Made by a program: the position numbers and the translations under genes. This document shows, piece by piece, positions 53,240 through 61,568 of a stretch of DNA of 64,000 nucleotides. Location: assembly GCF_011008905.1 (NCBI RefSeq), contig NZ_JAAIVI010000017.1:806001-870000 (forward strand), read 5' to 3'. The notes beneath the pieces were generated by a model, which was not told the DNA's origin, did not search any database, and saw only the letters and a program-made list of their open reading frames with translations. The stretch comes from Wenzhouxiangella sp. XN201 (GTDB lineage: Bacteria; Pseudomonadota; Gammaproteobacteria; Xanthomonadales; Wenzhouxiangellaceae). The first letter of the stretch is position 1; every line of letters begins with the position of its first letter.

Positions 53240-53998
53240 ATGCGTCAATGGCTTGTTCCCTTCATTCTTGGATTCATTCTGGCTTTCGCATCCGGAGCCC
53301 TGGCCGTGTTTACTTCGGCCGAACTGATACTCGGCGATCGCACGCCGCCGAAGCTGCGTATTTGGGACTTTGAGGATCGAACGGGTAGCCCGCCGCTGTA
53401 TGTGTCCAAAACGGCCACGGAAGCGGATTTCAATGCGTCCACCTTTTATACGCTTATCCCACCCGGTGAGGATGTGCAGACTGCGGCGCTGGGTACGGCG
53501 ATTCGGCAGGAAGGGTCGGGTGCGGCGGTTGGCGCCACGACCTATGCCGAAAACGAGGGACAGGGCGGCCCTGTCTGGGGGCTCAACAGCATCGCCGTGA
53601 CCTACAACGGCCATCCAGCCGTCGGCATGGAGGTCAATGGCTTCAATTATTCCGACAAATTTGCCCTGGTGCGTGGCCTTGAAATCATCAACGGCGGCTC
53701 CGCGCCGACGGAAGTGGGGCTGAGCGTAATGACCAGCAACGCCCAGCCTGCTGGCAAACCGCGCTACGGCATTGTCCTCGGTGGGCCGGAATTCGGATAC
53801 AGTGAGCACGCTCCGGCCTCGCGGGCCGGAATCGTGATCGACGCCGTCGATTCCGGCGAAGCGTTACGCATTGCGGCTGGCAATTTCATCACTCTGGATG
53901 GTGCTGACGGCCGGATTCGTATGCGCTACAACCCGGACGAGAAGCAGATCGAATTTTTCAATGGCGAGCGCCTGGCCCATGCCATTCCCATGGAGTAG
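53240..53998 (+). CDS. Hypothetical exported protein with repetitive beta-rich sequence
   Basis: A 252-residue protein I do not recognise. An N-terminal hydrophobic helix (VPFILGFILAFASGALAVFTSAE) is a signal anchor or signal peptide. The rest is beta-rich with Asn/Gly/Ala turns (IAVTYNGHPAVGMEVNGFNY, GIVIDAVDSGEALRIAAGNF, GADGRIRMRYNPDEKQIEF) and contains no Cys. Its composition resembles phage tail-fibre or surface-fibre tips, but there are no phage genes nearby. It lies alone between the dsrC and glutaredoxin genes, with GGAG before its ATG. Confidence 0.6.
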   Translation: MRQWLVPFILGFILAFASGALAVFTSAELILGDRTPPKLRIWDFEDRTGSPPLYVSKTATEADFNASTFYTLIPPGEDVQTAALGTAIRQEGSGAAVGATTYAENEGQGGPVWGLNSIAVTYNGHPAVGMEVNGFNYSDKFALVRGLEIINGGSAPTEVGLSVMTSNAQPAGKPRYGIVLGGPEFGYSEHAPASRAGIVIDAVDSGEALRIAAGNFITLDGADGRIRMRYNPDEKQIEFFNGERLAHAIPME

Positions 53999-54031
53999 CG
54001 CTGCTGCCGGAGTGATGGAAGAGACCTGAAT

Positions 54032-54292
54032 ATGCCCCAGAGCGCTGTTTTGATATACGCCACTGCCACCTGTCCGTTCTGCACGGCCGCCCGCAATCTG
54101 TTGCGCGACAAGGGTGTGACGTGGACGGAAATTGCGGTTGATGCCGATCCTGACAAGCGGGAAGAAATGATCGAACGCAGCGGCCAGCGCTCGGTACCGC
54201 AGATCTTCATCGGCGATGAGCACCTCGGTGGCTTCGACGATCTCGATGCGCTCGACCAGGAAGGCGCCCTGGATCGGATGCTCGGTCTTTAG
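54032..54292 (+). CDS. grxC: Glutaredoxin 3
   Basis: An 86-residue dithiol glutaredoxin. The active site CPFC stands in ATCPFCTAARNLL, followed by the cis-Pro loop SVPQIFIGDEHLGGFDDL and its GG pair for glutathione binding. It reduces disulfides and glutathione adducts in the cytoplasm. It is a single gene with a weak GAAGAGA ahead of the ATG, and an AT-rich repeat follows immediately. Confidence 0.95.
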   Translation: MPQSAVLIYATATCPFCTAARNLLRDKGVTWTEIAVDADPDKREEMIERSGQRSVPQIFIGDEHLGGFDDLDALDQEGALDRMLGL

Positions 54293-54296
54293 GTAA

Positions 54297-54360
54297 AAAT
54301 TTCAAATTCCAGGCATCAAGTATCAAACAAATTCGAATGACCGAGATTCGAATGAATTAA
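54297..54360. repeat. AT-rich repeat between grxC and the isocitrate dehydrogenase gene
   Basis: About 65 AT-rich bases made of related strings: AATTTCAAATTCC, GCATCAAGTATCAAACAAATTCGAATGACC, then GATTCGAATGAATTAAAC (only partly alike). Composition and words recall the remnant at 29503-29567. There is no reading frame of note. Confidence 0.5.
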
Positions 54361-54418
54361 ACGATCAGGTGCTGCAGGCCTGACGGTTGCGAGTGCGATG
54401 CCGGGCCGGGATAGGATT

Positions 54419-54424
54419 TATAAT
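54419..54424 (+). promoter_or_regulatory. -10 box for the isocitrate dehydrogenase gene
   Basis: TATAAT lies 44 bases before the GTG start, giving an ordinary leader of about 38 bases that contains AGGAAGAG. No clear -35. Confidence 0.45.
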
Positions 54425-54468
54425 GACCGGCTTGAGTGCAAACGCATGATCACAACAGGAAGAGCAGC

Positions 54469-55473
54469 GTGACGCAGCAAATCACCGTCATAAGGGGCGA
54501 CGGCATCGGCCCCGAAATCATGGACGCCACCCTCCGCGTGCTCGACACGATCGGTGCTGGTCTGAGCTACGACTTTCAGCTTGCCGGAATGGCCGCCCAG
54601 GAGGAGACGGGAGAACTGTTGCCGCAGGCCACGCTGGAATCGATCGAAGCCAACCGCATCGCCCTCAAGGCGCCGCTGACCACGCCGGTCGGTGGCGGCT
54701 TCAAGTCGCTTAACGTCGCCTTGCGCAAGCATTTCGACCTGTATGCGAATGTCCGTCCTGCGATCAGCTTCAAGGGTTCGAGTTCGCGCTATGACAACGT
54801 CGATCTCATCACCGTGCGTGAGAATACCGAGGGGGCCTATCTCGGCGAAGGTGCCTGGACGGCACCGGACGACAGCCGTGCCGAGTCCAAGATGGTGGCT
54901 ACCCGCAAGGGTTGCGAACGGGTTGTACGCTTTGCCTTCGAGTTGGCCCGCCGCGCCGGCCGCAAGAAAGTCACCGTCGTGCACAAGGCCAACATCCTCA
55001 AGGATGTCACCGGCCTGTTCCTGCGCGTGGCCCACGAGGTGGCCGAGGAATACGACGATATCGAGAGCAACGACCTGATTGTCGACAATGCCTGCATGCA
55101 GTTGGTCATTCGCCCCGAACAGTTTGACGTGATCGTGACCACCAACCTGTTCGGCGACATCATTTCGGATCTCTGCGCGGGGCTGGTCGGTGGCCTGGGG
55201 CTGGCGCCGGGCGCCAATATCGGCGACAACGCGGCAATGTTCGAGGCAGTCCACGGTTCGGCGCCTGATATCGCCGGCAAGGGGATCGCCAACCCCTGCG
55301 CGCTGATGCTCGGCGCGGCCCAGATGCTCGAGCACATGGGTGACAACGAACGGGCTGCGCGTCTACGCAAGGCCATAGCCGAGGTGATCGAAGCCGGCGA
55401 CCGCACCACGCCTGATCTCGGCGGCAGCGGCACGACCGAAGGGTTTGCCGACGCAATCTGCGAACGTCTTTAG
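54469..55473 (+). CDS. NAD-dependent isocitrate dehydrogenase
   Basis: A 334-residue member of the isocitrate/isopropylmalate dehydrogenase family. Substrate and metal residues are in VRENTEGAYLGEG, the Lys-containing VVHKANILKDVTGLF, and TTNLFGDIISDLCAGLVGGLG. The cofactor loop VHGSAPDIAGKGIANP has Asp-Ile after AP, as in NAD-linked enzymes, where NADP forms have Lys-Tyr. Isopropylmalate or homoisocitrate dehydrogenase is less likely. The start is GTG 54469 with AGGAAGAG 6-13 bases ahead. It converges on thiD with overlapping stop codons. Confidence 0.85.
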   Translation: MTQQITVIRGDGIGPEIMDATLRVLDTIGAGLSYDFQLAGMAAQEETGELLPQATLESIEANRIALKAPLTTPVGGGFKSLNVALRKHFDLYANVRPAISFKGSSSRYDNVDLITVRENTEGAYLGEGAWTAPDDSRAESKMVATRKGCERVVRFAFELARRAGRKKVTVVHKANILKDVTGLFLRVAHEVAEEYDDIESNDLIVDNACMQLVIRPEQFDVIVTTNLFGDIISDLCAGLVGGLGLAPGANIGDNAAMFEAVHGSAPDIAGKGIANPCALMLGAAQMLEHMGDNERAARLRKAIAEVIEAGDRTTPDLGGSGTTEGFADAICERL

Positions 55474-56276
55474 ACGCCCGGATCGAGCTGGCGGTCGGCG
55501 AAGGGCAACAGGCCGAGGTCGCCGCGGATCGGCATCCAGCGCCTGCCAATCAGGGTCTGTAGCCACTCGACCGCTTTCGGCACCACTGCGGACAGTTCCT
55601 CACCGCGGGCCAGGCCTGCAGTGATCGCCGCCGACAGGGTGCAGCCCGTGCCATGCACCTTGCCTTCGACGCGCTGGTGTCGCAGTCGCTCCCGCGTGTC
55701 TGCTGTCACGAACCAGTCTTCGATTTCGCCGGACCGGGCGTGACCGCCCTTGAGCAGCACGGCCCGGCACCCGAGTTCGAGCAGGGCGTCGGCCAGGTGC
55801 TCGGCGGGTGTGTCCGCGGGCAATCCGGTCAGGACGGCCGCTTCGGGCAGGTTGGGCGTAACCAGTGCGGCCAGGGGCAGCAGGCGCTCGATCATCACGC
55901 GCTCGGCATCGGAGTCGAGCAGCCGCGCGCCGCTGGTGGCGACCATGACCGGATCGAGAACCAGCAGCGGCCGACCCGCGTCGGACCAGCTCCGCGCGAG
56001 CGCTTCGACGATGGCGGCATTGGCCAGCATGCCGGTCTTGGCGGCTCGCACGGGCAGGTCGGCGAGCACGGCGTCGAGCTGCCGGGCGACGAAGTCGGCG
56101 GAAAAGATTTCCACGGCGTCTACACCCAGGGTGTTCTGAGCGGTCACGGCCGTGAGCACGCTCGCGCCCTCGACCTGCCAGGCGCTGAAGGTCTTGAGAT
56201 CGGCCTGAATTCCGGCGCCCCCGCAGGAGTCCGAACCGGCGATGGTGAGCGCGCAGAAGGGAGAGTTGTTGTTCAT
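55470..56276 (-). CDS. thiD: Hydroxymethylpyrimidine/phosphomethylpyrimidine kinase
   Basis: A 268-residue ribokinase-fold enzyme phosphorylating the pyrimidine half of thiamin. CALTIAGSDSCGGAGIQADLKTF, VTAVTAQNTLGVDAVE, AAKTGMLANAAIVEALA, VLDPVMVATSGARLL, VTPNLPEAAVLTG and HGTGCTLSAAITAGLARG (anion hole and catalytic Asp region) are present. The ATG at 56276 matches the family start; an open upstream extension is not conserved. No TPP riboswitch was recognised upstream. Confidence 0.94.
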   Translation of the reverse strand: MNNNSPFCALTIAGSDSCGGAGIQADLKTFSAWQVEGASVLTAVTAQNTLGVDAVEIFSADFVARQLDAVLADLPVRAAKTGMLANAAIVEALARSWSDAGRPLLVLDPVMVATSGARLLDSDAERVMIERLLPLAALVTPNLPEAAVLTGLPADTPAEHLADALLELGCRAVLLKGGHARSGEIEDWFVTADTRERLRHQRVEGKVHGTGCTLSAAITAGLARGEELSAVVPKAVEWLQTLIGRRWMPIRGDLGLLPFADRQLDPGV

Positions 56277-56416
56277 GTGCAACAGTGCAGGATCTCTGAA
56301 GGGCCAACTATAACAGGGCTTTGGCGCCGTTCGACCACTTGAGTGGCCCGGGCGTTGTATTTTTGTCATGGGAGGGGGTACACTTGCCCCGAATCCATTG
56401 CCAGCGTGCCGGAATC

Positions 56417-57604
56417 GTGACTCGACGCCTCGTTGCCTCTGCCATCATTGCCCTCGCTTTCTGCGTCGGGCAGCCTGCCCAGGCCAGGACTCACCTGCCG
56501 GGCTCGCTGCACATGACGCCGTACGCGGGGCTGGCCTGGTATATGGCCGGATTCGAGCTCGGACCCTGGGAGCAATACCTGCTGCAGGAGATGACGCCGG
56601 AGCTGGAACGGCTGGTGCCACGCGAACTGCCGCGCGTGAGCTGGCTGCAATTCGACGATGCCGATATCCTGCCGGATTTTGCCCTGCCGTTGATCCGCTC
56701 GCGCGACTCGGTGCCACTGTCGCTGTCTTTCCGACAGTCTCGTGTCGGCCTGCTGCTCGATGACTCGCTTGGGCGGGTCCTGCGCGATACCCGTCGATTC
56801 GAGCAGTCGCTGGTCATGCCGGGGCTGACGCATCGCGTCTCGGACAACAGTGCCCTGACCGTCAGTGCGGTGCTTGCCAGCCAGCGTTACGGCGTGGCCG
56901 ACATGAACCTGGATACCGCTGACCGGCTGGTGAATGTCTCCGATCCGTACCTCTGGTTCGATCGGGGGCGTACCGAGGTGTCGCATGGCACCGGCCTGCG
57001 TTTCGCGCTCAGCAGCGAACTGACTGCGGGTGTGCGGCTTGAGGCGGCCTTTCAGTCGCGCATCAACATGGACGAGTTCGCCAGCATGCGCGGTATTCAC
57101 GGCGCCAGTGCAGAACTCGACATTCCGCCGCGTGCCCAGGTCGGCCTGGAGTTTCACACCACCAGCCGTTCCTGGCTGAATCTGGGTGTCTCGCAGATCT
57201 TCTACAGCGATATCGGCGCCTTCCCGAGCCGCTCGTTGCCGGCACGCTTCACGGCGCTGCTCGGCGACCGCAACAGTCCGCACTTTGCCTGGAACGACCT
57301 GACCGTCTACAGCATGGGCTGGCGCTGGCAGGCCGCCGATGATGTCGAACTGTTCTTCGACTATCGCACGCGCACCCAGCCCAAGCCGACCGCATCGACC
57401 CTGGCCTCCGCGCTCGATCCCGAACTGGCCAGCAATGCGCTGTTGGCGGGTGTGTCGAAGAGCGTGGGAAGCAGCAGCCGACTGCATTTCAACGCAGCCT
57501 ATGCGCCGCCCGAGTTCGCCTTTGGCGGCAATCTCCTGGGCGTAGTGTCCGACAAACTGGATCAGGAACTCGAGGTCCAGGCCATGTTCAGCCTTGCTTT
57601 CTGA
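56417..57604 (+). CDS. Probable outer-membrane beta-barrel protein
   Basis: A 395-residue exported protein with a signal peptide (TRRLVASAIIALAFCVGQPAQA). Many alternating strands follow, such as SALTVSAVLASQRYGVADM, AGVRLEAAFQSRI and VGLEFHTTSRSWLNLGVSQI, and the end is EVQAMFSLAF with the C-terminal Phe used by barrel assembly. I choose the GTG at 56417, which puts the signal directly at the N-terminus; earlier in-frame starts add non-signal residues. I cannot assign a specific family or substrate. Confidence 0.6.
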   Translation: MTRRLVASAIIALAFCVGQPAQARTHLPGSLHMTPYAGLAWYMAGFELGPWEQYLLQEMTPELERLVPRELPRVSWLQFDDADILPDFALPLIRSRDSVPLSLSFRQSRVGLLLDDSLGRVLRDTRRFEQSLVMPGLTHRVSDNSALTVSAVLASQRYGVADMNLDTADRLVNVSDPYLWFDRGRTEVSHGTGLRFALSSELTAGVRLEAAFQSRINMDEFASMRGIHGASAELDIPPRAQVGLEFHTTSRSWLNLGVSQIFYSDIGAFPSRSLPARFTALLGDRNSPHFAWNDLTVYSMGWRWQAADDVELFFDYRTRTQPKPTASTLASALDPELASNALLAGVSKSVGSSSRLHFNAAYAPPEFAFGGNLLGVVSDKLDQELEVQAMFSLAF

Positions 57605-57661
57605 CTGCCCGGCGAAACAATCGATTTATCCCCGCTGCTACAACACTCCTGACCGATACGG

Positions 57662-57698
57662 CGCCCGGTGACCTTCTTGCGGGGGAGGCCACCGGGCG
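57662..57698. terminator. Hairpin between the barrel gene and the permease gene
   Basis: CGCCCGGTG (57662-57670) and CACCGGGCG (57690-57698) are perfect 9-bp inverted arms with a 19-base loop, 58 bases past the upstream stop. No T-run follows, so it may act as a weak or Rho-dependent boundary only. Confidence 0.35.
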
Positions 57699-57729
57699 GG
57701 GCTTCTGAATCCAGAGGCGCCCAAGCCCG

Positions 57730-57735
57730 TATAAT
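57730..57735 (+). promoter_or_regulatory. -10 box placing a leaderless start for the AI-2E family gene
   Basis: A consensus TATAAT ends six bases before the ATG at 57742, with no Shine-Dalgarno between. The clearest case of the leaderless pattern in the window, although no -35 is evident. Confidence 0.55.
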
Positions 57736-57741
57736 TTATCC

Positions 57742-58917
57742 ATGATCGCGCGCGTCAACGAGTGGTTCAGACGGCATTTTTCCGATCCGCAGGTGGTGAT
57801 CCTCGCCCTGTTCCTGCTGCTCGGCGTGCTCGCTGTTGTCCTGTTCGGACGAATGCTGGCGCCGGTGCTGGCCAGCCTCGTTATCGCCTACCTACTCGAA
57901 GGCGGTGTCCAGCGGTTCGAGCGCCTGGGCCTGCCGCGCCTGATCAGCGTGATCGGTACGTTTACGGCGTTCATGGCGGCGCTCGTCTACCTCCTGTTCG
58001 GGCTCGTGCCGATGCTCACCCGACAGATCGCCGCGATCGTGCGCGACCTGCCGAGCTATGTTGCACTGGCCCAGGAATGGGTGGCGACATTGCCCGAACG
58101 CTATCCACAGTTCGTGGCCCCGGCCGGGGGAGAGTCCGAGAGCGCGCAGGTTCCGGCCGATGGCGCGGAGTTGGTGGCCGAGGAAGTCGAGCGTGAGACG
58201 GCGCTGATCTCACAGGATCAGCTTTCCAGCCTGCTCGATAATCTCGGCACCGAGTTGGTCAACTACGGCGCCAACCTGGTGTCTTTTTCCGGTGTGATGA
58301 GTGCGGTCAACCTGCTCATCTTTCTGGTGCTGATGCCGGTGTTGGTGTTTTTCTTCCTCAAGGACAAGCATCAGCTGATCGCCTGGGTCAGCCAATACAT
58401 GCCGCGCGACCGGGCGCTGGTGACCAGTGTCTGGCAGGAAGTCGACGCCCAGATCGGCAATTACGTGCGCGGCAAGGTACTCGAGATCCTGATCGTCTGG
58501 GTCGTCACCTACGCAGTGTTCACGCTGTTGAACTTGCCCTTCGTGATGCTGCTGTCGATGCTCGTGGGGTTCTCGGTGATCATTCCCTACATCGGCGCCG
58601 CTGTGGTGACCGTGCCGGTTGCCCTGGTGGCGCTGGTGGCATTCGGGCCGACTGCACCGTTCTGGTACGTCCTGATCGCCTACGCCATCATCCAGGCGCT
58701 CGACGGCAATGTGCTGGTGCCCATCCTGTTTTCAGAAGTCGTCAATCTTCACCCGGTCGCGATCATCACCGCCGTGCTGGTCTTTGGCGGCATCTGGGGC
58801 TTCTGGGGCATCTTCTTCGCCATTCCGCTGGCGACCCTGGTCAACGCGGTGCTGCGAGCCTGGCCGCGCTTCGACCTGGATGAGCTCGAAGCGGAAGCGG
58901 ACCATGCCGAAGACTGA
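57742..58917 (+). CDS. AI-2E family transporter (PerM-like permease)
   Basis: A 391-residue inner-membrane protein with about eight hydrophobic helices. FGRMLAPVLASLVIAYLLEGG is the family N-terminal segment, LMPVLVFFFLKDKHQLIAWV and VRGKVLEILIVWVVTYAVF are central, and IPYIGAAVVTVP with QALDGNVLVPILFSEVVNLHP and GIWGFWGIFFAIPLATLVNAV are the conserved C-terminal motifs. The family name comes from a proposed AI-2 exporter, but most members have no proven substrate. The last 14 bases overlap murL. Confidence 0.9.
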   Translation: MIARVNEWFRRHFSDPQVVILALFLLLGVLAVVLFGRMLAPVLASLVIAYLLEGGVQRFERLGLPRLISVIGTFTAFMAALVYLLFGLVPMLTRQIAAIVRDLPSYVALAQEWVATLPERYPQFVAPAGGESESAQVPADGAELVAEEVERETALISQDQLSSLLDNLGTELVNYGANLVSFSGVMSAVNLLIFLVLMPVLVFFFLKDKHQLIAWVSQYMPRDRALVTSVWQEVDAQIGNYVRGKVLEILIVWVVTYAVFTLLNLPFVMLLSMLVGFSVIIPYIGAAVVTVPVALVALVAFGPTAPFWYVLIAYAIIQALDGNVLVPILFSEVVNLHPVAIITAVLVFGGIWGFWGIFFAIPLATLVNAVLRAWPRFDLDELEAEADHAED

Positions 58918-60256
58918 GCCGGCTGGGCGGGTCGGGAAATGGCGGCGCGAGGACAGTCGCGTCTTTCGTTTCGTCGACCGCCATCTGGACCCCGTTTCCG
59001 GAACCATCCGACTCGACTACGAGCTCGACGGGATTGCGCTTGTCGAGCGCTTCAGCCTGCCGGTCGAAGGGCAAGCAGCGGCTTGCGAAGCCGCGCTGGC
59101 GCCAGCCCTGGACCTGCTGCACTGGATTGCCGGCGTCAGCTACTGGAAGGCCGGCTGCCCCGATCGTATCGAGTTTGCCGGCCGCCGCCCCGAGGCCTGG
59201 CAAGCCGACTGGCTCACCCGCGTTTACCGTGAGGGATTGGCGGAATTCGCCTGGCACAATGGCCTCGATCCGTTCGCATGGCCGCTGTTCCAGCCGGGCC
59301 CCGATGAGCCCAACGCACCGGCTGCGGTTCCTTGCCCCTTGCCCGAGCGAACGCTGCTGCCCATGGGCGGCGGCAAGGACTCCCTGGTGGCGCTCGAGCG
59401 CCTGCGTGCCCTGGGCGATTTGCCCGTGACGGTCCAGGTCGGCCAGGCGGCGCTGATCGGGCAGGTGGCCGAGGCCGCCGGCAGCCGGCACCTGATGATT
59501 CGTCGCAGCGTCGACCCGGTCCTGGCCGAACTCAACCACTGCGGCGCCTTCAACGGCCATGTGCCCATTACGGCCATCAATGCGGCGGTCCTGACCGTGT
59601 TTGCGCTTGTGGCCGGGTTCAAGCGCATCGTCTTCGCCAACGAGCGCTCGGCCGACGAGGCGACGCTCATCGAACAATCGGGGCGTGCGGTCAATCACCA
59701 GTTTTCCAAGTCCCTGGCCTTCGAGACCCTGTTCGGCGACTGGCTCGAGCGCTGCATAACGCCCGACCTGGCGGTGTTTTCGCTGCTGCGCCGCGATCGC
59801 GAGCTGGCCGTCTGTCGCGAGTTCGCCGGTCTCGAGCGCTACCACCGCGTCTTTTCCTCGTGCAACCGCAATTTTCATCTCGACGGACCGCGTACGGATC
59901 GCTGGTGTGGGCACTGCCCGAAATGCCACTTCGTCTTTCTGGCCCTGGCGCCGTTCATGTCGCCGCATGCCCTGGCCGACATCTTCGGCCGTAACCTGCT
60001 CGATGATGAAACGCAGCTCGACGGGTTCCGCGCGCTGTTGGCCCTCGACGGCGCCAAGCCCTTCGAGTGCGTCGGTGAAGCCGACGAGGCGAGGGCGGCC
60101 CTGGCCGAGCTGGCGGTCGATCCGCAGTGGAAGTCATGCTGCGTGGTGGCGCGCCTGGCGCCCGAACTTGATGCACTGAACATACCCTCGGTCGAACAGC
60201 TTTGCCGGCCGGGTCACGATCACAGGATTCCCGATGCGCTCCGCGCCGACGATTGA
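58904..60256 (+). CDS. murL: UDP-MurNAc-L-alanyl-L-glutamate epimerase MurL
   Basis: A 450-residue protein matching the MurL family, which turns the L-Glu of UDP-MurNAc-L-Ala-L-Glu into D-Glu with ATP. LLPMGGGKDSLVALERLRAL is a PP-loop-like ATP site. HCGAFNGHVPITAINAAVL, NERSADEATL and VNHQFSKSLAFE are family blocks, and WCGHCPKCHFVFLALAP is a Cys-rich motif near the C-terminus. It is followed by murD2 with a 23-base overlap, as in Xanthomonas. The ATG at 58904 is inside the permease gene end; the frame open before it belongs to the permease in another phase. Confidence 0.88.
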   Translation: MPKTEPAGRVGKWRREDSRVFRFVDRHLDPVSGTIRLDYELDGIALVERFSLPVEGQAAACEAALAPALDLLHWIAGVSYWKAGCPDRIEFAGRRPEAWQADWLTRVYREGLAEFAWHNGLDPFAWPLFQPGPDEPNAPAAVPCPLPERTLLPMGGGKDSLVALERLRALGDLPVTVQVGQAALIGQVAEAAGSRHLMIRRSVDPVLAELNHCGAFNGHVPITAINAAVLTVFALVAGFKRIVFANERSADEATLIEQSGRAVNHQFSKSLAFETLFGDWLERCITPDLAVFSLLRRDRELAVCREFAGLERYHRVFSSCNRNFHLDGPRTDRWCGHCPKCHFVFLALAPFMSPHALADIFGRNLLDDETQLDGFRALLALDGAKPFECVGEADEARAALAELAVDPQWKSCCVVARLAPELDALNIPSVEQLCRPGHDHRIPDALRADD

Positions 60257-61568
60257 ACGCCTGGGACGAGGCCGCATTGGCGTGCTGGGCTTTGGCCGTG
60301 ACGGCCAGAGCGCGATCCGGGCGTTTCGTTCACGGCTCGGTGATCCGGACCTGACCGTGCTGGTCGAGTCCGGCGAGGCCGGTACCGACCTGCCGCTCAT
60401 CCACGGCCCGTTCGACGAGCAGCTGCAAGCCTTCGATGTGCTGATTCGCTCGCCCGGCATTCCGCTCCGGCATCCGGCGCTGCTTGCCGCCAGACGGTCG
60501 GGTGTGGAGATCGTCAACCCGGCCTCGATCTGGCTGGCCGAACGGGGCGCGGACATGACGGTCGTGGGCGTGACCGGGTCCAAGGGCAAGAGTACGACTT
60601 CGGCCCTGCTGGCGCATCTGCTGCGCCATGCCGGAAGCGAAGTGCTGCTGGGCGGCAACATCGGCGTACCGCTGCTCGATCACCTCGAAACGGCCGCCGA
60701 GGTGGCGGTGGTCGAACTGTCGAGCTATCAGTTGGCTGACCTGCAGGGACGCTTGTCGATGGGCCTGATCACACGGCTGTTTCCCGAGCACCTGGACTGG
60801 CACGGGAGCGAGGCCGACTACGTGGCCTGCAAGCTGCGCCTGGCCGACTGCCTCGATGGCGAACCGTTGCTGATCAACGCGACCGACGAGCGCCTGGTCG
60901 CGGCGACAGAACATCTTGCGGGTCGCGTACTGGCCAACCGGCCACCCTGCATCCACCGTGACCAGGATCTGCTCAGGCTGGGTGATCGTGTGCTTTGCCG
61001 GCGCGAAGCCATGCCGATCATCGGCCGGCACAATCTCGACAACGCGGCGCTGGCACTCGAGGCCGCGCGCCGGCTCGGTCATTCGGCAGACGAGCTGATC
61101 GGCGGGCTGGCAGACTTTCATGCCCTGCCGCACCGCCTGCAGCCGATCGGCGAGGTCGACGGCATTCGCTGGATCAACGATTCGATCTCGACCAGCCCGT
61201 ATGCCACGTTGGCGGCGCTCGAGGCGCTCGAGCCCGCCGCCGCCGTGCTGATCGTCGGTGGCCTGGACCGGCGTCCCGACTGGCAGACCGTGATCGAACG
61301 CTGCCGGGAACAACCCCTGCGGGCGCTGATTACGCTGCCGGACAATGGCCCGGGGATTGGTATGGCTTTTCGACAGGCCTTGCCGGAACTGGAGATTCGG
61401 TCAGCCGATTCGATGCAGGAAGCTGTCACGGCCGCCGCCGGGCTGGCCCGTCGCGGCGACGTGGTGCTGCTCTCGCCGGGTGCACCGAGCTTCCCGCATT
61501 ACAAGGATTTCGAGGATCGGGGGCGGCAGTTCACCGCGGCGGTGAGGGCGCGCTCCGGCGGGGCGTGA
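60234..61568 (+). CDS. murD2: UDP-MurNAc-L-alanine--L-glutamate ligase MurD2
   Basis: A 444-residue Mur ligase. The ATP loop is VVGVTGSKGKSTTSALLAHLL, then LLGGNIGVPLLDHLE, VVELSSYQLADLQG, FPEHLDWHGSEADYVACK, IIGRHNLDNAALALEAARRLG, FHALPHRLQPIGEVDGIRWINDS and LLSPGAPSFPHYKDFEDRG. Read alone it looks like MurD, which adds D-Glu. Next to murL it is better called MurD2, the form described in Xanthomonas that adds L-Glu before epimerisation. Whether a standard murD and murI exist elsewhere cannot be seen here. Confidence 0.87.
   Translation: MRSAPTIERLGRGRIGVLGFGRDGQSAIRAFRSRLGDPDLTVLVESGEAGTDLPLIHGPFDEQLQAFDVLIRSPGIPLRHPALLAARRSGVEIVNPASIWLAERGADMTVVGVTGSKGKSTTSALLAHLLRHAGSEVLLGGNIGVPLLDHLETAAEVAVVELSSYQLADLQGRLSMGLITRLFPEHLDWHGSEADYVACKLRLADCLDGEPLLINATDERLVAATEHLAGRVLANRPPCIHRDQDLLRLGDRVLCRREAMPIIGRHNLDNAALALEAARRLGHSADELIGGLADFHALPHRLQPIGEVDGIRWINDSISTSPYATLAALEALEPAAAVLIVGGLDRRPDWQTVIERCREQPLRALITLPDNGPGIGMAFRQALPELEIRSADSMQEAVTAAAGLARRGDVVLLSPGAPSFPHYKDFEDRGRQFTAAVRARSGGA

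Noticed and set aside
56277-56416. TPP riboswitch upstream of thiD
   Set aside because: I see no thi-box sequence or two-helix-arm pattern in the 140 bases before thiD.
60234-61568. Simple call of murD for the Mur ligase
   Set aside because: The gene overlaps murL and lies outside a division/cell-wall cluster, so the L-Glu-adding MurD2 fits better, although motifs alone do not separate the two.
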